DNA of 64,000 bases from Liolophura sinensis. Its lineage: Eukaryota > Mollusca > Polyplacophora > Chitonida > Chitonidae. Of the stretch, positions 12,268-27,000 are shown in pieces. Position 1 is the first letter of the stretch; each line of letters starts with the position of its first letter. The stretch spans positions 18,683,976 through 18,747,975 of the forward strand of contig NC_088298.1 in NCBI RefSeq assembly GCF_032854445.1. The letters run 5' to 3'. The notes under the pieces were generated by a model that worked only from the letters and a program-made list of their open reading frames with translations, did no database searches and was not told the origin of the DNA. Made by a program: the position numbers and the translations under genes.

Positions 12268-12518
12268 GGCCTCCGTGGCTCAGTTGGTTAGCGCAACTTA
12301 ATGAGCCTGTGATCAGTGCTGTCGCTGTGAGTTCAAGTCCACCTCATGCTGGCTTACACGTACGTGGAAAGGTATATCAGCAACCTGCTGATGGTCGTGG
12401 ATTTCCCCCGGGCTCTCCCCGGTTTCCGTCCACCATAATGATGGCCGCCGTCTTATAAGTGAAATATTCTTAAGTACGTCGTAAAACACCAATCAAATAA
12501 ATAAAGTAAATAAATCAT
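12268..12518 (+). mobile_element. tRNA-derived SINE, near full length
   Basis: Complete order of head, B-box-like gagttcaagtcc, body and tail with AAATAAATAAAGTAAATAAAT. A similar flanking motif (atgcaagctggacc / atgcttgacc) suggests an old target-site duplication. Confidence 0.9.
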
Positions 12519-12918
12519 GCTTGACCAGAAAACCCTGTCTCCACTCCCAGCCAGTCAGCGTCGATTCTGTGAAAAAAATATTTTATGAGAAAATATGACA
12601 CCGCGAAGGCAAATATGTCAAAAAAAGTAGGTTTTGTGAAAGATTGTATTTTAAAACGTTTAATAATCAGAATTCTCTTCACATACTTATTAATAATATA
12701 TAAATCTGTTAAAATAAAGGAATATTTTTAAAAATTAACTTTAAGTTTTTGAATATATTTGTCGTAGTGTAATATTAGACTAGGCACACTTCATGACCGT
12801 CATTAAAGGGCACCGTTGTGTTGTAACGCTGTCATTGTGGAACCACATGTTTATATTGTTAGGACTGGATATCTCAAAAGACAACCAAGACAATGCATGG
12901 ATATATAATCTGCATTCT

Positions 12919-13050
12919 GGGGCCTCTGTGGCTCAGTTGTTTAGCGCGCTAGCACAGCGTAATGACCCAGGAGTCTCTCACCATTCTCGTCGTATAAGTG
13001 ATATACTCTTGAGTACGGCGTAAACTATCAATCAAATAAATAAATAAATA
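12919..13050 (+). mobile_element. Internally deleted SINE with target-site duplication
   Basis: The head (ggggcctctgtggctcagtt) runs to tctctcacca, then jumps straight to the tail cgtcgtataagtgatatac. The direct repeat ATATAATCTGCATTCT flanks it (about 12903 and 13048), so the deletion product either moved as such or was deleted after insertion. Confidence 0.9.
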
Positions 13051-13084
13051 TAATCTGCATTCTCAAACTTATACGACCAAACTT

Positions 13085-13185
13085 AGCCGAGGTGGTTAGC
13101 GTGCCAGCGTTGCGCAATGATTTATTTATCTCACTGGTGTTTTACCCCGTATACAAAAACATTTTACTTATACAACTGTCCCCAA
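13085..13185. mobile_element. Rearranged SINE pieces
   Basis: A short head fragment (gaggtggttagcgtgccagc) in + orientation is followed by an inverted tail (tcactggtgttttaccccgta, ttttacttatac). This is a scrambled relic. Confidence 0.6.
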
Positions 13186-14539
13186 CGCCTCCGTTTGTCC
13201 AGTGGAACTATTTCTTTTGTGTGTTTTGGGGAATCCAGGATTCTCATTGGTGGAGAGTTTTGATATCTCCAATCAGAGGACGCTGGCAGAGAGAGGTAAA
13301 TGTAGTAAGCACCAAGTCAGTGTAGTGAAGGGTTACCATATACGTTTTACTTTAGTGAGGTTGTCAATACCCGGTTCTTGGTCATGTAATTAATCCATTG
13401 CTCTCAGGGTCTGGGTGGCTATAGGTGATGCACAGCATCATCTTCTGTGGCGAAACATGCAATTTGTCGGAGTCTATTTGCTTTCCACCAGTGTGACGTA
13501 TGTCACACGTAAGAGAGGTCGGCGATAATGCACCAAACGTGAGTGGTTTATACTCCGAGCACTCAGGTTGCGTATGTGTTTTTTTTTTCTATCAATTAAA
13601 CTGTCGTCCAGCGCTTCAGTAATATTTCTTGACCTTGAGGTCACCAAAACCCCACTAAATGTTAAAGCTAATGAATGTACAAATTTAATGCCCTAGGTTA
13701 GGTTTGTATCCTAGTGATTGGAAAACAGGTAACTTAGCCATTCGGCGGTGATCGAATTCCCAATTCCCACATATATATAATGTAGAAAATAGCGATACAT
13801 TTACATGTTCTCATGTAGAGAACAGGCATAAGAAGAACACAAAAACGTTCTCAAATTTTTACTCCGTTGCATCCCTGCAGCAGTTTTTGTTCTCATCGGG
13901 AGTACTGATGTCATGTATATTACATGTATTTAATTCACGGTGAATTGAAAGGGCTTTCCGCACATTGAAATAAGAAGAATAACATTTATTAAACATATAT
14001 TGTTGATGAGAGCGGTATATCTATATAAAAAAAACTGCCTGGGGCTCACCGGTCCTCTACAAAGGGAAGCAATTCGGAATGGCATAACATGTTAAAAAAA
14101 AACAGCGCTTGTTGTGAGAATCCATGTTTACGTGTATTGTTGTCACGAAGGTATAGACGATGGCTCTGCTAGCAATAGTTATAATACATACTTCCATGAC
14201 AAAGGTTGATCTTGTTTACTGCATATAATTACACACAACCAGACTTCTTCGTCTAGACTCCGTTTCTCTTATCTGGTTTCGGAGAGATAACGGAAAGTTT
14301 TGAAATTTATCAGTTAAACCCAGCAGACGGAATGCAGGGGAAACAGTGTCAGATGTTCACAGCTAGTCAGAGGTCTGGAATCCTGTTATATCACTGTTAA
14401 CATATAGTTACTCTCAACACAACAGTCGACAAAGACATCATTCAACTTACTGAAAGAGGCTATGCGCACTGTTAAAGGCACAAGTGAGTTAACTAGCGTT
14501 GCTACAAAAGAAGGCATGTCAGCGGCTGATTCCAGGAAA
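13186..14539. other. Intergenic stretch upstream of gene A
   Basis: No gene or strong repeat was recognised. It presumably contains the gene A promoter, but no convincing TATA or initiator arrangement could be singled out. A poly-T run lies near 13580. Confidence 0.4.
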
Positions 14540-17500
14540 ATGGCGACAAAATCCCGCAGAGTCTGTTTTCTCAGCGGATTACGTGGCACGACAGTGCATT
14601 CAGTGGGAAGGCGTATGTGTAACGGTCATTGTAAAATGACACACGGACATTGCACTTGTTGGCTGGTCTCTAACCTGAGTAGGTAGCATCGTTTCTTATT
14701 TACATATCTTTTCAATTTATTTCCAATTATTATTGTTGTTACATAACGAACACAAAATTGCCACCCATTAGTCATTGCACTGAAAAGAGGATTCTCATAA
14801 ATGTCTTATCAAGGATTTTGTTTTTATTAACGTCAACATCGTCTTAAAAGACGTTGGTCAGCGGAATATACGAGCGGTGTTCAAAACCCATCCTTGAGCA
14901 GATTATGTATTTAAAGATAGAAAATAAAGTACATTTATAGAGCAAAATTATTAAAGCGGATGTATCTGTAAATTTTGATAAAGTACACAGTAAAATGAAT
15001 GACCTACGAGAAAAAAGTTTTCCTCCACGTTAAGAAACTCCACACGGACTTCTTAATCACACGGAACGTTCTTTAGATGCTCAAGTCTCGTTTCACAGCA
15101 TGCTGAGTGACTCTAGACCAGTGACGTCTAATACATTGAAATTAACGTTACTACATTTTTTTATTTAATTGTGCTTAAGCTATGGTGTCAGGGTGCGTGT
15201 AATTTGCTGCTATTTAAGCATTTACATAAACGAATAGAATAAAACCTTAACTGGGGTAGCTTATCAAGAGATTGTATTTCACCGATTACGTGTGACCATT
15301 TGCCAGCTATCACACTGTAGTCGTTGAATTGGTTTTACACTCTCTACGCTGTACGTCTTTACTTATACCCTACATCCAAAACACCAAGTAACTGCCCCAA
15401 AACACCACATTTCCTACTCAGACAAACACCCTGCCTACTTCCACACCTACAAATATCAAACCACCTACCTCAACACACCACACTTTCCACGTTGAAGCAG
15501 CATACTACCTGCTTTAAAACACCACCCTACCTACCTACCTACCTTAAAACATCTTACATGTACCTCATTCAATACACCATCTTTCCTACATGTACCTCAA
15601 AGCCTCATTCTACATGCCCAAAACACCATTCTACATACCTCAAAACTCCATCCTACTTACTTCCGAATATCATCAATTTGCCTCAGAGAACCATGACATT
15701 TACCTGAAGACATTATCCTACCTACCGGAAGACATCATCCTACCTAGCTCAAGAAACCATCCTACCTAGCTCAAGACCCTACACATCCTACCTAGCTCAA
15801 GACACTACACATCCTACCACAAAGCATCACACTTCCTACCTTAAAGCAGCAGCTACATACTTCAAAAAAATTACTTACTTAAGAAGCATCAAATTACGTA
15901 TCACAAAGCATGCACTTCCCTCGTTCCTCAAAAAAAGCCCATCCTACCTACATGTACCTCTAAACACCGCTACATTTACCACAAAACACCATACTCAAAA
16001 CAACTCAAAGGATCGTCCTACTTGTCTTAAAGCACCACTACTCTTTCACAACGAATAAACCTGCCTACTTCAAAAAATCACTCACCGTACTTCAAAACAC
16101 TGTTCCTTTCTTAAAGAAGCAACTTAACAACCGCATAGTTTTAAACATGAAAGGTTAAAAGTCAAATCTTCTTCCCTAAAATCATCAACATCCATACCAA
16201 AAAACACTAAACTCCCAGCCTCAAAAAGCAATCCATTTTATCTAAAACCACCACCATTCATACCACAAACACCAACCTCCCAGCCTCAAAAAGCAAATAT
16301 TTTGCCTTAAACCATCACCAACTATGCCACAAAACACCAACCTCCCAGCCTCAAAAAGCAAATCTTCTTATCTGAAACCACCACCATTTATAACACAAAC
16401 ATCAACCTTCCTGCCTCCAAAAGCAAATCTTCTTACCTAAAACCACCACTATCCATACCACAAACACCAAGCCCCCAATCTTAAAAAGCACATTTTCTCA
16501 CCTAAAACCCCCACTATCCATACCACAAAATACCAACCTCCCATCCTCAACGAGCAAATCTTCTTGCCTAAAACCTCTAAAATCAATGCCACAAAACACC
16601 AGCCTACCCCATTCAAAAGAAAATCTTCTTTTCTAAAACGACAACTACCCATACAACAAAACCCCAGGTTTCCAGCATCAAAAAGCAAATCTTTTTACCT
16701 AAAATCACTACCATCCATTCCACAAAACACCAACCTTGCTACCTCAAAAGGCAAATCTTCTTATCTAAAAACACCACCATTCATACCAAGAAACATCAAC
16801 CTCCCAACCTCAAAAAGCAAATCTTTTTACCGAAAACCACCACCATCCATACCACAAAACACTAATCTTCCAGCCTCAGAAAGCAAACCTTCTTTTCTAA
16901 AACCACTACAATCAACTCCAAAAAACACCTACTACCTAGCCTCAGAAAGCAAATCTTCTTTTTTCTAACCACCACTATCCATACCACAAACACCAACCTT
17001 TCAGCCTCATAAAGCAAATCTTCTAGCCTAAAACTACCACCACCACCTGTGCCAAAAAACACCAACCTTTCAGCGTCAAAAACCGAATCTTCTAGCCTAA
17101 AACCATTACCGTCCATGCAACAAGACACCAGCGTCCCAGCCGCAAAAAAGCAAATCTTAAAAAAGCCTAAAATCACCACTATCCATACCACAAACACCTA
17201 GCTCCCAGTCTTAAAAAGCACACTTTCTCGCCTAAAACCATTACTATCCATACCACAAAATACCAACCTCCCATCCTCAACGAGCAAATCTTCTTGCCTA
17301 AAACCACTAACATCCATGCCACAAAACACAAACCTTCCAGCCTCATAAAGCAAATCTTCCTGCCTAAAACCACCACTATCCATTCCATAAAACACCAGCC
17401 TTCAAAAAGGAAATTTTCTTGCCTACAATCACTAGCATCCATTCCACAAAACACCAACCTTGCTACCTCAAAAGGCATTTCTTCTTACCTAAAACACAAC

Positions 17501-18066
17501 GATCTATGCCACGAAACATTAAACCTCCAAACCTCAAAAAGCAAATCTTACTACCTAAAACCACCACCATTTATGCCACAAAACAATAACATCTCAGCCG
17601 AAAAAAAACAAATCTTCTTACCGAAACCCACTACCATCAATGCCATAAAACACCAACCTAACAGTCTCAAAAAGAGACTACCTAAAACCCTTATCATCCA
17701 CACCACAAAACACCAGGGCCCAGCCCTCGGCCTCAAAAAGCAAATCTTCACACCAAATACCATTACCATCCATTCCACAAAACACCGGCCTTCCAACCTC
17801 AAAGAGCAAATCTTCTTATCTAAATGCAGCACTTTCCATACTTAAAACTACACCGTTCAATCGCCTAAAAGACTGCCTTTCCACTAATTCCTACAAAAAG
17901 TCACAATTCTCATACACACCGTCCTCAAAAACAAAACAACACTGTTGTGAATTAACCAAAAGAAGAAGCACCACGGACAACAGGCTTTTCTATGAAGCTA
18001 ACCTAATGTTTCGACGTATCTCTGTTGTAGGCTTCATCGCTCTGCTGACGTCAATAACAATAACAT
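14540..18066 (+). CDS. Gene A signal-peptide exons 1-2
   Basis: Exon 2 (18031-18066) encodes the hydrophobic [11 protein letters not shown] and follows the acceptor tctgttgtag. Its gene B partner encodes LIALLTSLK. Exon 1 is inferred from an ATG (14540) with local similarity to 39901 in gene B: both have a stretch aaaatgg...ccgcagagtct, giving MATKSRRV here and MEPICRRV there. Both exons end in phase 1 as exon 2 requires. The donor here (C|GTGGCA) is weak, and in-frame ATGs lie upstream at 14462 and 14516, so exon 1 is less certain than the rest. Confidence 0.6.
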
Positions 18067-21000
18067 GTAGGTAATACAGAGGCTGTAAATGCTTATTTTT
18101 ATTATTTGCAAATAATAAATCATGTGTCAGAAACGAAATGACATTACCGTTATGTTTTTTCGTTGGTTTCGGGCATGTTTGATAGAATCCAATTTCACAG
18201 CGTTCGCTATGAGGATATTTGGAAATTTGCAAAATATGCCTGTACGACCGACAAAAATGACCTCCTCACTAGCAAATGCACCTCCCTAGTGTGTCCCCGA
18301 TCTAAGAAAGCAAAAGATCGCAGTAATCTATTACTATACGTACATGTATACAGGTTTTGCCTCGGCTGATATCTACGGTCCAAAATGTCTCAGCTGTGAA
18401 GAAGTGGAGAGTCCATCAGACTGCCTGCACACTAAACGATGCTGGGCACACGAGGTGAATTATTTTCTCTACAATCGAATTAAATTTTTATATTCCTTTT
18501 ATTTTTTAGCTGTTTAGGTCCAATATGAGTAGTCATCATATACCTCTGGCCGTTACCCAACTGATACAGAGGCATTTTATATTTTTTCATATATGCATCC
18601 TCTGAAACCTGGCAATACTTTCGGTGTTTACATTCAAAATGCCAGGGAAATCCCTAAACTAACATCGGAATTTGGTGTGACGTAACTACTACAACAACAA
18701 CATTAAATTGTAAAGAAACACATTTAATGGTCTTCCCTTTAGCACAAAAGAAGAAAGAAAAACACAGTTAACACCTCGACGTCGAGGTATTTATTTAAGC
18801 TGTGAAAATATGACTGACCTTCTTGGTGAAAATCCTTAACTTTGTCCTTTAAGCAGATTAATATTCACGTGCTGATCAGTCCCATACAATCGGTTATCTC
18901 GTTTCACTCAGAGTTGATGACATTGGTCACATGAATCCGAAATTTGCACGGACCCGGCGTCTTTCGTTTTCCCATCTACTGATTGTAAAGAGGAAAAATA
19001 GCAAATATACCCGGCGGTCACACACTCACGACAGTAGTCAGTAGTTTTATCATTAATTCCTACCGGTGTGCCATGATCAATGTTCACTTCCCGCTTTGAA
19101 AATCTCCAGAGGAGTCACCGGACACATGATCAGAGGTTATATACGCGACATGAGATTTTCAATAAATGCAGACTTTACATCACTGTTGTAGAGCCAAACT
19201 TTCGGTCCAGTCATCATCATGTGCTGTAGCCGTTCTCTTCAAACAAGACATGGTTTTAAATCAAACCACGCGGTGCAACTTTGCTGACATAACCCACGTC
19301 TAGCTCTTATTAATGATTTCAGAAAACCGAATGTAGTTCTTCTATAAATGAGCACAATTTCTTCAGCTTGAATATTATTATTTTCTTTAAATTTCTGTCT
19401 CAATAGTTTTAACACAAACTATTTAAAATAAATCAATATAGTGAACATTCATGAGCTTAGACTAGACCGCCATTTCACGAAACGCGGTAAAATTTCTACG
19501 GCGCTCGAATCCCCTCACGCTCTGTCGTCACGTGAGAGAGACGTGTGCGTTTTGACTACTTATAACACAAAAATAAAGGTATATGATAAATAGGTTATCA
19601 TAAAAGTGCTCTTGTTGTCTGACGTCACACACTGTTATGATAATCTCTGTATATCAATCATATATACAGATGGTCTAAATGGGAACACATAATACGATAA
19701 TAGAACTGTCGTGGAACTGTTAAACAGCTGTTCTAAGATGTTGGCATAATGTGATGCAGTATTCTTCGTTTCCGTAATCTGTTTGACTTATTTGATTGAT
19801 GTTTTTACGCCGTACTCAAGAACATATCACTTATACGACGGCGGCCAGCATTATGGTGAGAGGAAACCGGGCCGAGCCCGGGGGAAACCCACGACCATCC
19901 GCAGTTTGCTGCAGACCTCCCTCACGTACGGTCGGAGAGGAAGCCAGCATCAGCTGGACTTGAACTCACAGTGACTGCATTGATGAGCGGTCCCTGGGTC
20001 ATTGCGTGCTAACCACCTCGACCACGGAACAGCCCCCCTCCTCCACACACACACACACCACCACCACTTCCCCCGTAAACTATGTATAAATATGTATTAA
20101 ATACCCTGAACTGTTACCCTAGAAAACACAAGAGGTTTACGATCTGCTGGAAACCGTCAAACAAATATTGGTTGATAATATCAGTCTGTGTTTCACATAC
20201 ATGTTATGTGCTGTGTGTTCTTAAAATGTGTTGGGTAACAGCTACCACTAGTCTCTACTCAGATAAGCCACGATATAACCGTGTGGCCTTTTGGGGAAGC
20301 AGTCCGTAAAGTATATGATATCACATGTTTTGGCTTTTATCGGTTGCTAAAATGTGTTTCCCTCGACATGATGTATTCTTTTATATTCGCTTGTATAGGC
20401 ATATATCCTCGAGAAACCGTTAAACGTCTGCTGAAGTATTGCACAAGTCGCTTATATGTAGACAACATACAGGCTTTAATAAGGAAACGCTTAACCATGA
20501 ACATGTATTTGGCATGCAGTGTCAATCGATGCCTTATATGTACAAACTTTTGCTTGTCTGTTTGAATATTGGTTTGATGCTTTGTCCGCTTGCATGTGCA
20601 TGTATTTCAATCTCGTTTAACACAGATTCAGTCATATTACGACAATCTCACATTGTAGCATATTTAGTGTGATGCCTCACTGGAATGTCATATAGAACAC
20701 ACCAAATATGACACCAAATTACCCGACAGTCCAATATAGTTGCCCTCAACATGTTTAGAATTGTTGAAATTGGACTGGAATTGAAATCGGTTGAGTAATA
20801 TAATGGACCGACGGTTTAAACACTTGGCAAGCGCCGGATTGATTATTTAGGAAAAGTGGAAAATACAAGTAACCCAAAACTTAATCATAAAAGAACAACC
20901 ATTGTCATCTGTTGTTGTTTCTTGTATACTTACTTACAGCAATGCTTTACGGAACATCTAGCCAATTCCAGCGGAGCCACATGGTACAACTTCGGCTGTA

Positions 21001-24000
21001 GGATAATAGAGGTGAGCTTGGGGGTGGAACGTCCACGTAATTAGCGGTACTTAGGTAGAAATGCATTTTATTATATTGCATCCTTAAATTATATTGTATC
21101 CCTGCATAAACGTGGACTCAGCATCCCTGAGGCCTTGTCTATTTGCATTGTTTTACTGTTATAGTATGTTAAATGTGATGACAACTCAGTATTTTGGGTA
21201 TTTCTAGATCATGGTGCAATAAACTCCTTTGTTTACCCAGTTCTGCTTAAGCCATGGTTCCCGAAGGATTTAAACATTTACCCGAACAGTCAGAATAAAA
21301 CCCTAACTGAGGTAAATTGCCAAGGGCCCGTATTTCACCGGTTACGTGCAACCATTTGCCTGCTATCAGTCCGTCATTACTCCTGTCTGTTCACAGGAAT
21401 GCAGTCTGCTGGAATCTTCCATCCGGCAAAGACGAGGGGTTGACCCAACAATAACACTGTGTGAGCGATGCTGTACAGGTGATGCCTGTAACACCCATCT
21501 CTGTTCAACAACAACAGGTAAACTAACTGGCATCACACATTTACACCTTTGTCGTAACAGACAATCTTAAATTTCGGTGATGTCAGTCACCCTAAATACC
21601 TACAGGTATTTCCGTTGAAATGTGGACATAAGATGGCCCTCGAAATGTCGATGTATCTATAGCTGCAGTTTTAATGAGTGTGAAGGGTGTTGGCGCCAAT
21701 GTTCAAACCATACTGATAAAGCTAGCTAGGAGTCCCCAAAGTGCCGCCGCTACTGAAGTCACGCCGAAGACACCAGATATAACACCACAACCAGTCGCGT
21801 TATATTGACACCGGGTCAACCACTCATGTTTCTTGACTCTAAGTAATGAGCGCGGCTGCAACAAGTACCATTTTAAAAGCCTTTGGTGTGACCCGACACT
21901 GGTTTGATTCGAGTTCTCCTAACTATGTTAGAGTGCCACTCTGGTCAGGATACAAACTGCGTAGAAATATTACAATGATATGAAAAAAATCCTACGGAGT
22001 AAGCCTAACACTCTCTTTCAATAGGATTTTGATGAATAACTGTATTTAACCCACATAACTGAAGATTCATTGAAAAACAAAATCTTCGGCTGTGTGTGTA
22101 AAATTTCCCTGTATGACGTCAAATCAGCCAGATGTGACGTTGAGTAAGGCATTTATACTGGGATGACGTCATTAGCATTTGAAAGGGCCGCTTCATATAT
22201 GGATTTACGTCAGCGATTGATGACGTTATGTGTTCGTGGACGACGTCACACCAGGCAAAGTGGAAGGGACAGAAATATTTTGTTTCTGTATACTCTGACG
22301 AAACGTACAATATCGGTTTTAATTCACTGCAATATTTTCACAATTTAGAAAAGAAATTCAGACTATCCCAGTCTTTATCAATTTACCTTGCTTTTAACAC
22401 ACAGATGTTACAATTCGCCATAAGTCAGATACACAGATCCAATCCCTGGTCATCCCATGATGCATTTCAATCTACAGGTAATCAGTCTCTTTCCTGCTTT
22501 TCCTGTGATGCCACCGACGATCCTAACGACTGTCACGTGGTTAAACACTGCGATCCGCACGAGGTGGGTGGTGAATATCAATTATTGGGAATGTTTATTG
22601 TTCGTGAATCTACCTCACTGGTAAAAGCACATTCTCTCACATCTGGAAGCGGAAGCGTTAAAAGAGGGTCAGAACAATAACTGGTTAACTTTATTTTGAT
22701 TTTCGCTTGCGAGCCATACCCTTACACCGCATGTGCTGCTCCCAACGCTCGTTTTACATTACTTCCACCACTACACAAGACTGACCTTTGGAATGTGTGT
22801 AACGCACGTAGTCTTGTTTGGGCTTAGTCCCTTCAGATTTATTTTAATCAACATTCATCAATCAAATTGCTTCCGGTGTTGTTTGATCCATATTGCCCGT
22901 GCCTTTGTGCCTTAAATCAGAAAATGCGTGTGTACAAAGAATAATTGGGAACAGATATTGAGACAGAGGTTACGTGTTTTGTGACATCACTTCCTGCCTC
23001 ATCACCGTGGCACCAGTGACCGCGGCGTTGTTCAAAATGGTTGAGTAAAATTTGCTGGTGGTGGTAGCGATGTAAAGCGAACATGACGAGCGGCGCATGC
23101 GCAGTAAGGAGCACGCTCGCGAGCTGCCTTACATGGCAGGGAAAGACGTCCACAGCAGCTAGTAATAGCCGTGAGCCAATCACTATTATCTGACGTCACT
23201 GGTAAGGAAACGCTTTTTGCCGCCGTTGTGTTTAAGCGTTTTATCATGCAACAAATAGTCCACTGGATGCCAAGAAACGCGATACAAAGGAATTCTACAA
23301 AGCCAATTTACTATGGTCTTTAATAATTTGTTTTCGATTTTTCCTTTTTAAGAGAAAAAGGTATTTACACATATTTTGGTATGGTGGATATATATGGGAC
23401 CACCTCTTAGTAACATTGCTATTGCATAATAAAGTTATAAATGAGGACTTAAGACAGTTTTGATACATAAAAATGAATTTGCTGTAGAATTTGGTCTTTT
23501 CCAAATGCATGTGTTTGGATGTAAACAGCAAATTTATATTTATTACACATGCATTACATCAGTATCTTAGTGTAGACATCTGCCTATACACCACTTGTAT
23601 ACAATACAAAATCGTTTACATTACATTTGCGTGTAGGGCTCACACTAACCTTTTGTCTGTGTGTGCTTAAATCTGACGGGTTCTGTATTAGGACAAATGT
23701 CCCCCTTCAAACATCTTATCATATCGCCTACCTATAACATTAATACGCTGCATCGCGGGTAAACTATACCCTTTAACGTTTAAGACTCGAAAGAAGCCTT
23801 CGATCACCTTGTTCTTCGTGTCATTGACCGGGTTCATTCGTTCATCGAAATTTCAAATATTTCCATTCCAGGTGTGCTACTCTGAGTCAGTAATAGAAGA
23901 CAGTCCAGTTCCCAGGCACACTTTGGGTTGTGTGTCACAATCGGTCAGTATCATGGACGGATTTATTCATGTTAATACATGTGTTTGAGTTCTTTGTGAC

Positions 24001-27000
24001 CAGCAACACATCAGTTAGTCCTCGCCCTGCTTTCTACAGGTTCTCAGTCATGTCACGCTGAAACTGCAGCTACAAGAAAAATTAGAAATCAAACAATTAT
24101 ACTCTTTTTCCATTTTGCCCATGTCAGTTAATTTACTTTACTTCTTTGTCAGCGTAATATTTATACAGTAGTAGTGTTGTTGTTGTACATTGCGCAAACC
24201 GGATGGCGCAATGTACGGTTTTTACATGTAAAGGATGCTGTCACATTTCCCTGTTGTTTTGGTACATTTTATTTATTTATTTATTTATTTGATTGGTATT
24301 TTACTCCGTACTCAAGAATATAACATTTTCGCTCATACCACGGCGGCCAGCAGGAAAGCGGACAGAACCCGGGGAGAAACCCATGACCATCCGCAGGTTG
24401 CTGAAAGACCTTCTCTCGTACTGGACTTGTTTTCGGTACATGTTTGACAAGAATAGATAGAAAGCCTTATCAGGATAATACACAACAATTTTCACCTATA
24501 TTCAAGCCCTTTCCGTTTTTGTTTGTTTTAAAGTTTTGTGATCTGCTAACGGGAAATGTTATCGGTCGTCGAACAGCTGATAACCGAGAAAAGAGAAAAA
24601 CACACCTGTGTCAGAAATGCTGTCATACATCAGGGTGCAACAGTGACGCCTGCTTCTCACAGCAGGTCTGTTGACTTTTTGCAACTGAATAAAAGATTAA
24701 AGTTTACAAAATGTTATAATCCTAGGAGAACCGCGTGTTTTCTTCCTGCGGGCTCTGGCTTTCTGCAATTATAATTTTGATATATTTATAATCAGATTGG
24801 TGTTTTAGGCTGTACCCAATAATATTTCACTTATCCGACGGCCAGTATTATTCTGGAAAGAAAATCAGGGAATCCACGACAATCAGCAATTTACACGTAT
24901 CATCATTTTGATGCTTATAAAATAAGTAAAAAGCGCCTGAGAACTCCGTTAGTGACCAATTAAGAAGTTAACCTAAGCAAAGTGAAAGTAGACTTTGTTT
25001 GTTCTGTAGCTTGTAACTTGTTTAGCGATTGTATATGTTCTGGCATCCCAGACTCCCATAGGTAGATTTCAAGATTTCCCTCTCGCATGACTTTACGATG
25101 GTTTTACGCAAACTTAGTTTTAGTTCAGCTGTTTTCAACCGAAAAAGCACGAACAATTCACATCGAGTTTGTCATATTTGGGAAAGGTATACCGTCATTT
25201 TTCTTAGGCCTATGGTTTCAATTAACTGAAATAGAATACAGAATGGTCTTAGAGATTGAATGAAAGAATGATTATGGCTTAACGTCAGATCGGCAAATTT
25301 TCAGCCATATCGTGGCGATGGTCTTAAAGACCAGTTAATCAGGAAATAAGTATACATGTACGCTTGATATTTTAATTAGAGAAAAATCTAAAACGCAGAT
25401 AATTTTTCGAGTAAAAATATACCATTCTTTTATATTTTCTGTTTTAGCCAATCCCCCAAACAACAAGGATCCCCTTCAAAAACGGTGAATAGCCATTGTG
25501 TTTAACTTTTGTTCTTCATCAGTCTGACTGGGTCTTAGCCCTAGCTGTACGTCTCATCCAAATCACTGACCAGTGAGATCGCGTGTTGCAATCCAATTTC
25601 GGCTGTGGCTTTAGGTCAGGATGTTTGTAAGGTATATCCTGATGTGCGGTGGTTTCCTGCTTTGTATATTTTTAGCTTGTACAATTTATCTTATACCAAA
25701 CTTGGATTAGGAGTGTCATTAGTGGTATCGGCTTTCATTCATCTGTCCGTGTCTCCTTTCATGTTCTCTAAAACATTCTATATCTTAAACGCTAATAGCC
25801 AGGTTTACCAATCTTATGCGACATGTACATCCAACTATTGGGCAAAAACCTTATTCATTTTTGGTGATGTTGGCCAATTTCTTGAAGTGTGTACCACATG
25901 TGGACCTGTTAATGGAAAAGAATCCTGTTGTTTTCTATTGTATTTCTTCAAAATGATCAGCGTGATTGAAGTTATATTTTGCCATGGGCTTGTAAACACG
26001 ATATCTCTAATATTCTTTGTGTAATCTTCACGAAACTTCATACAAACACGTCGACACACTCCCATGAAAAAGAATTCTATTGTTTTAATAACCTGTATTA
26101 TTAAGGTCGCACCAAACTTATGCATTATCATATGTTAAACGTGATGACAACACAGCATTTTGAGTAATTCTAGACCAATGATGTCTAAAGTATATTTAGT
26201 ATATTATAGTATATTTTACATAATTCGGCTTAAGCTATGGCGCTAGAAGGCGTGTAATTTGCTACTTTTGAAGCATTTACATGAACTGTTAGAAGAAAAC
26301 CCTAACTGAGGTAAATTGACAAGAGGCCGTATTTCAGTCGTTATGCACAAGCGTCATGTGCGACATTCGTATACCATTCATAGTCCGTAAAGGGCGTTCC
26401 AAGTCGATAATCGCAAGATCCATTTCCACAACAACGTTTAACACTAGCTCCCAACGACAAAGGTATGTAAGAAATTATACAAATAGGAAATAAAGCCGGT
26501 AACACACAAGAGAGAAGCGGTCATCAGTTTTCAATGATGCCGGGCAGACAGTGGATATTCCAGGCATGAATTCCATATTAAAGTTCAGATTTGTAGTCCA
26601 TGAAGGAGTTCCAGGTCAAATAACAATTAAACAAGGTGTATCAGTCGCGCTTTGATTGCAACTGTTCATAAAAGCATCGTGCAGATGTAATGCTCATGGC
26701 TGCCTTTACAGCCCCTAGCCCCAGGTTAAACGATATTAGATACAGTTCGAAAATGACGAGCTTTACAGACCTTAACCGAACAGACTGTGATTCAAAAGTA
26801 ACGGACGATTACGACTTTCCCGTTAATATGTAAGGATCTCATACCACAAGAGGCGCCATCTATGATGTTACACATGACATGCTGGTCTGAATAAAAGCTG
26901 TCGACATGACGGTTACTCTCGGCAACCAGCGCCATCTATGTTGTTAAATACCATGTACGCGATAGATATGTTCATAAGGATAACAGCGCCGTCTATGTGG

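Noticed and set aside
14462-14686. 74-codon frame as a stand-alone small protein
   Set aside because: Only its middle (from ATG 14540) has a partner in gene B, which fits a signal-peptide first exon better than a separate gene.
16449-17845. Several 80-183-codon frames on both strands
   Set aside because: Low-complexity translations of the ~65-bp G-poor minisatellite, with no splice context.
25605-26024. 139-codon hydrophobic + frame
   Set aside because: No family recognised. Its 3' part (aaacacgatatctctaat, cttcacgaaacttcatac) looks like a common invertebrate interspersed repeat, with an equally long frame on the other strand.
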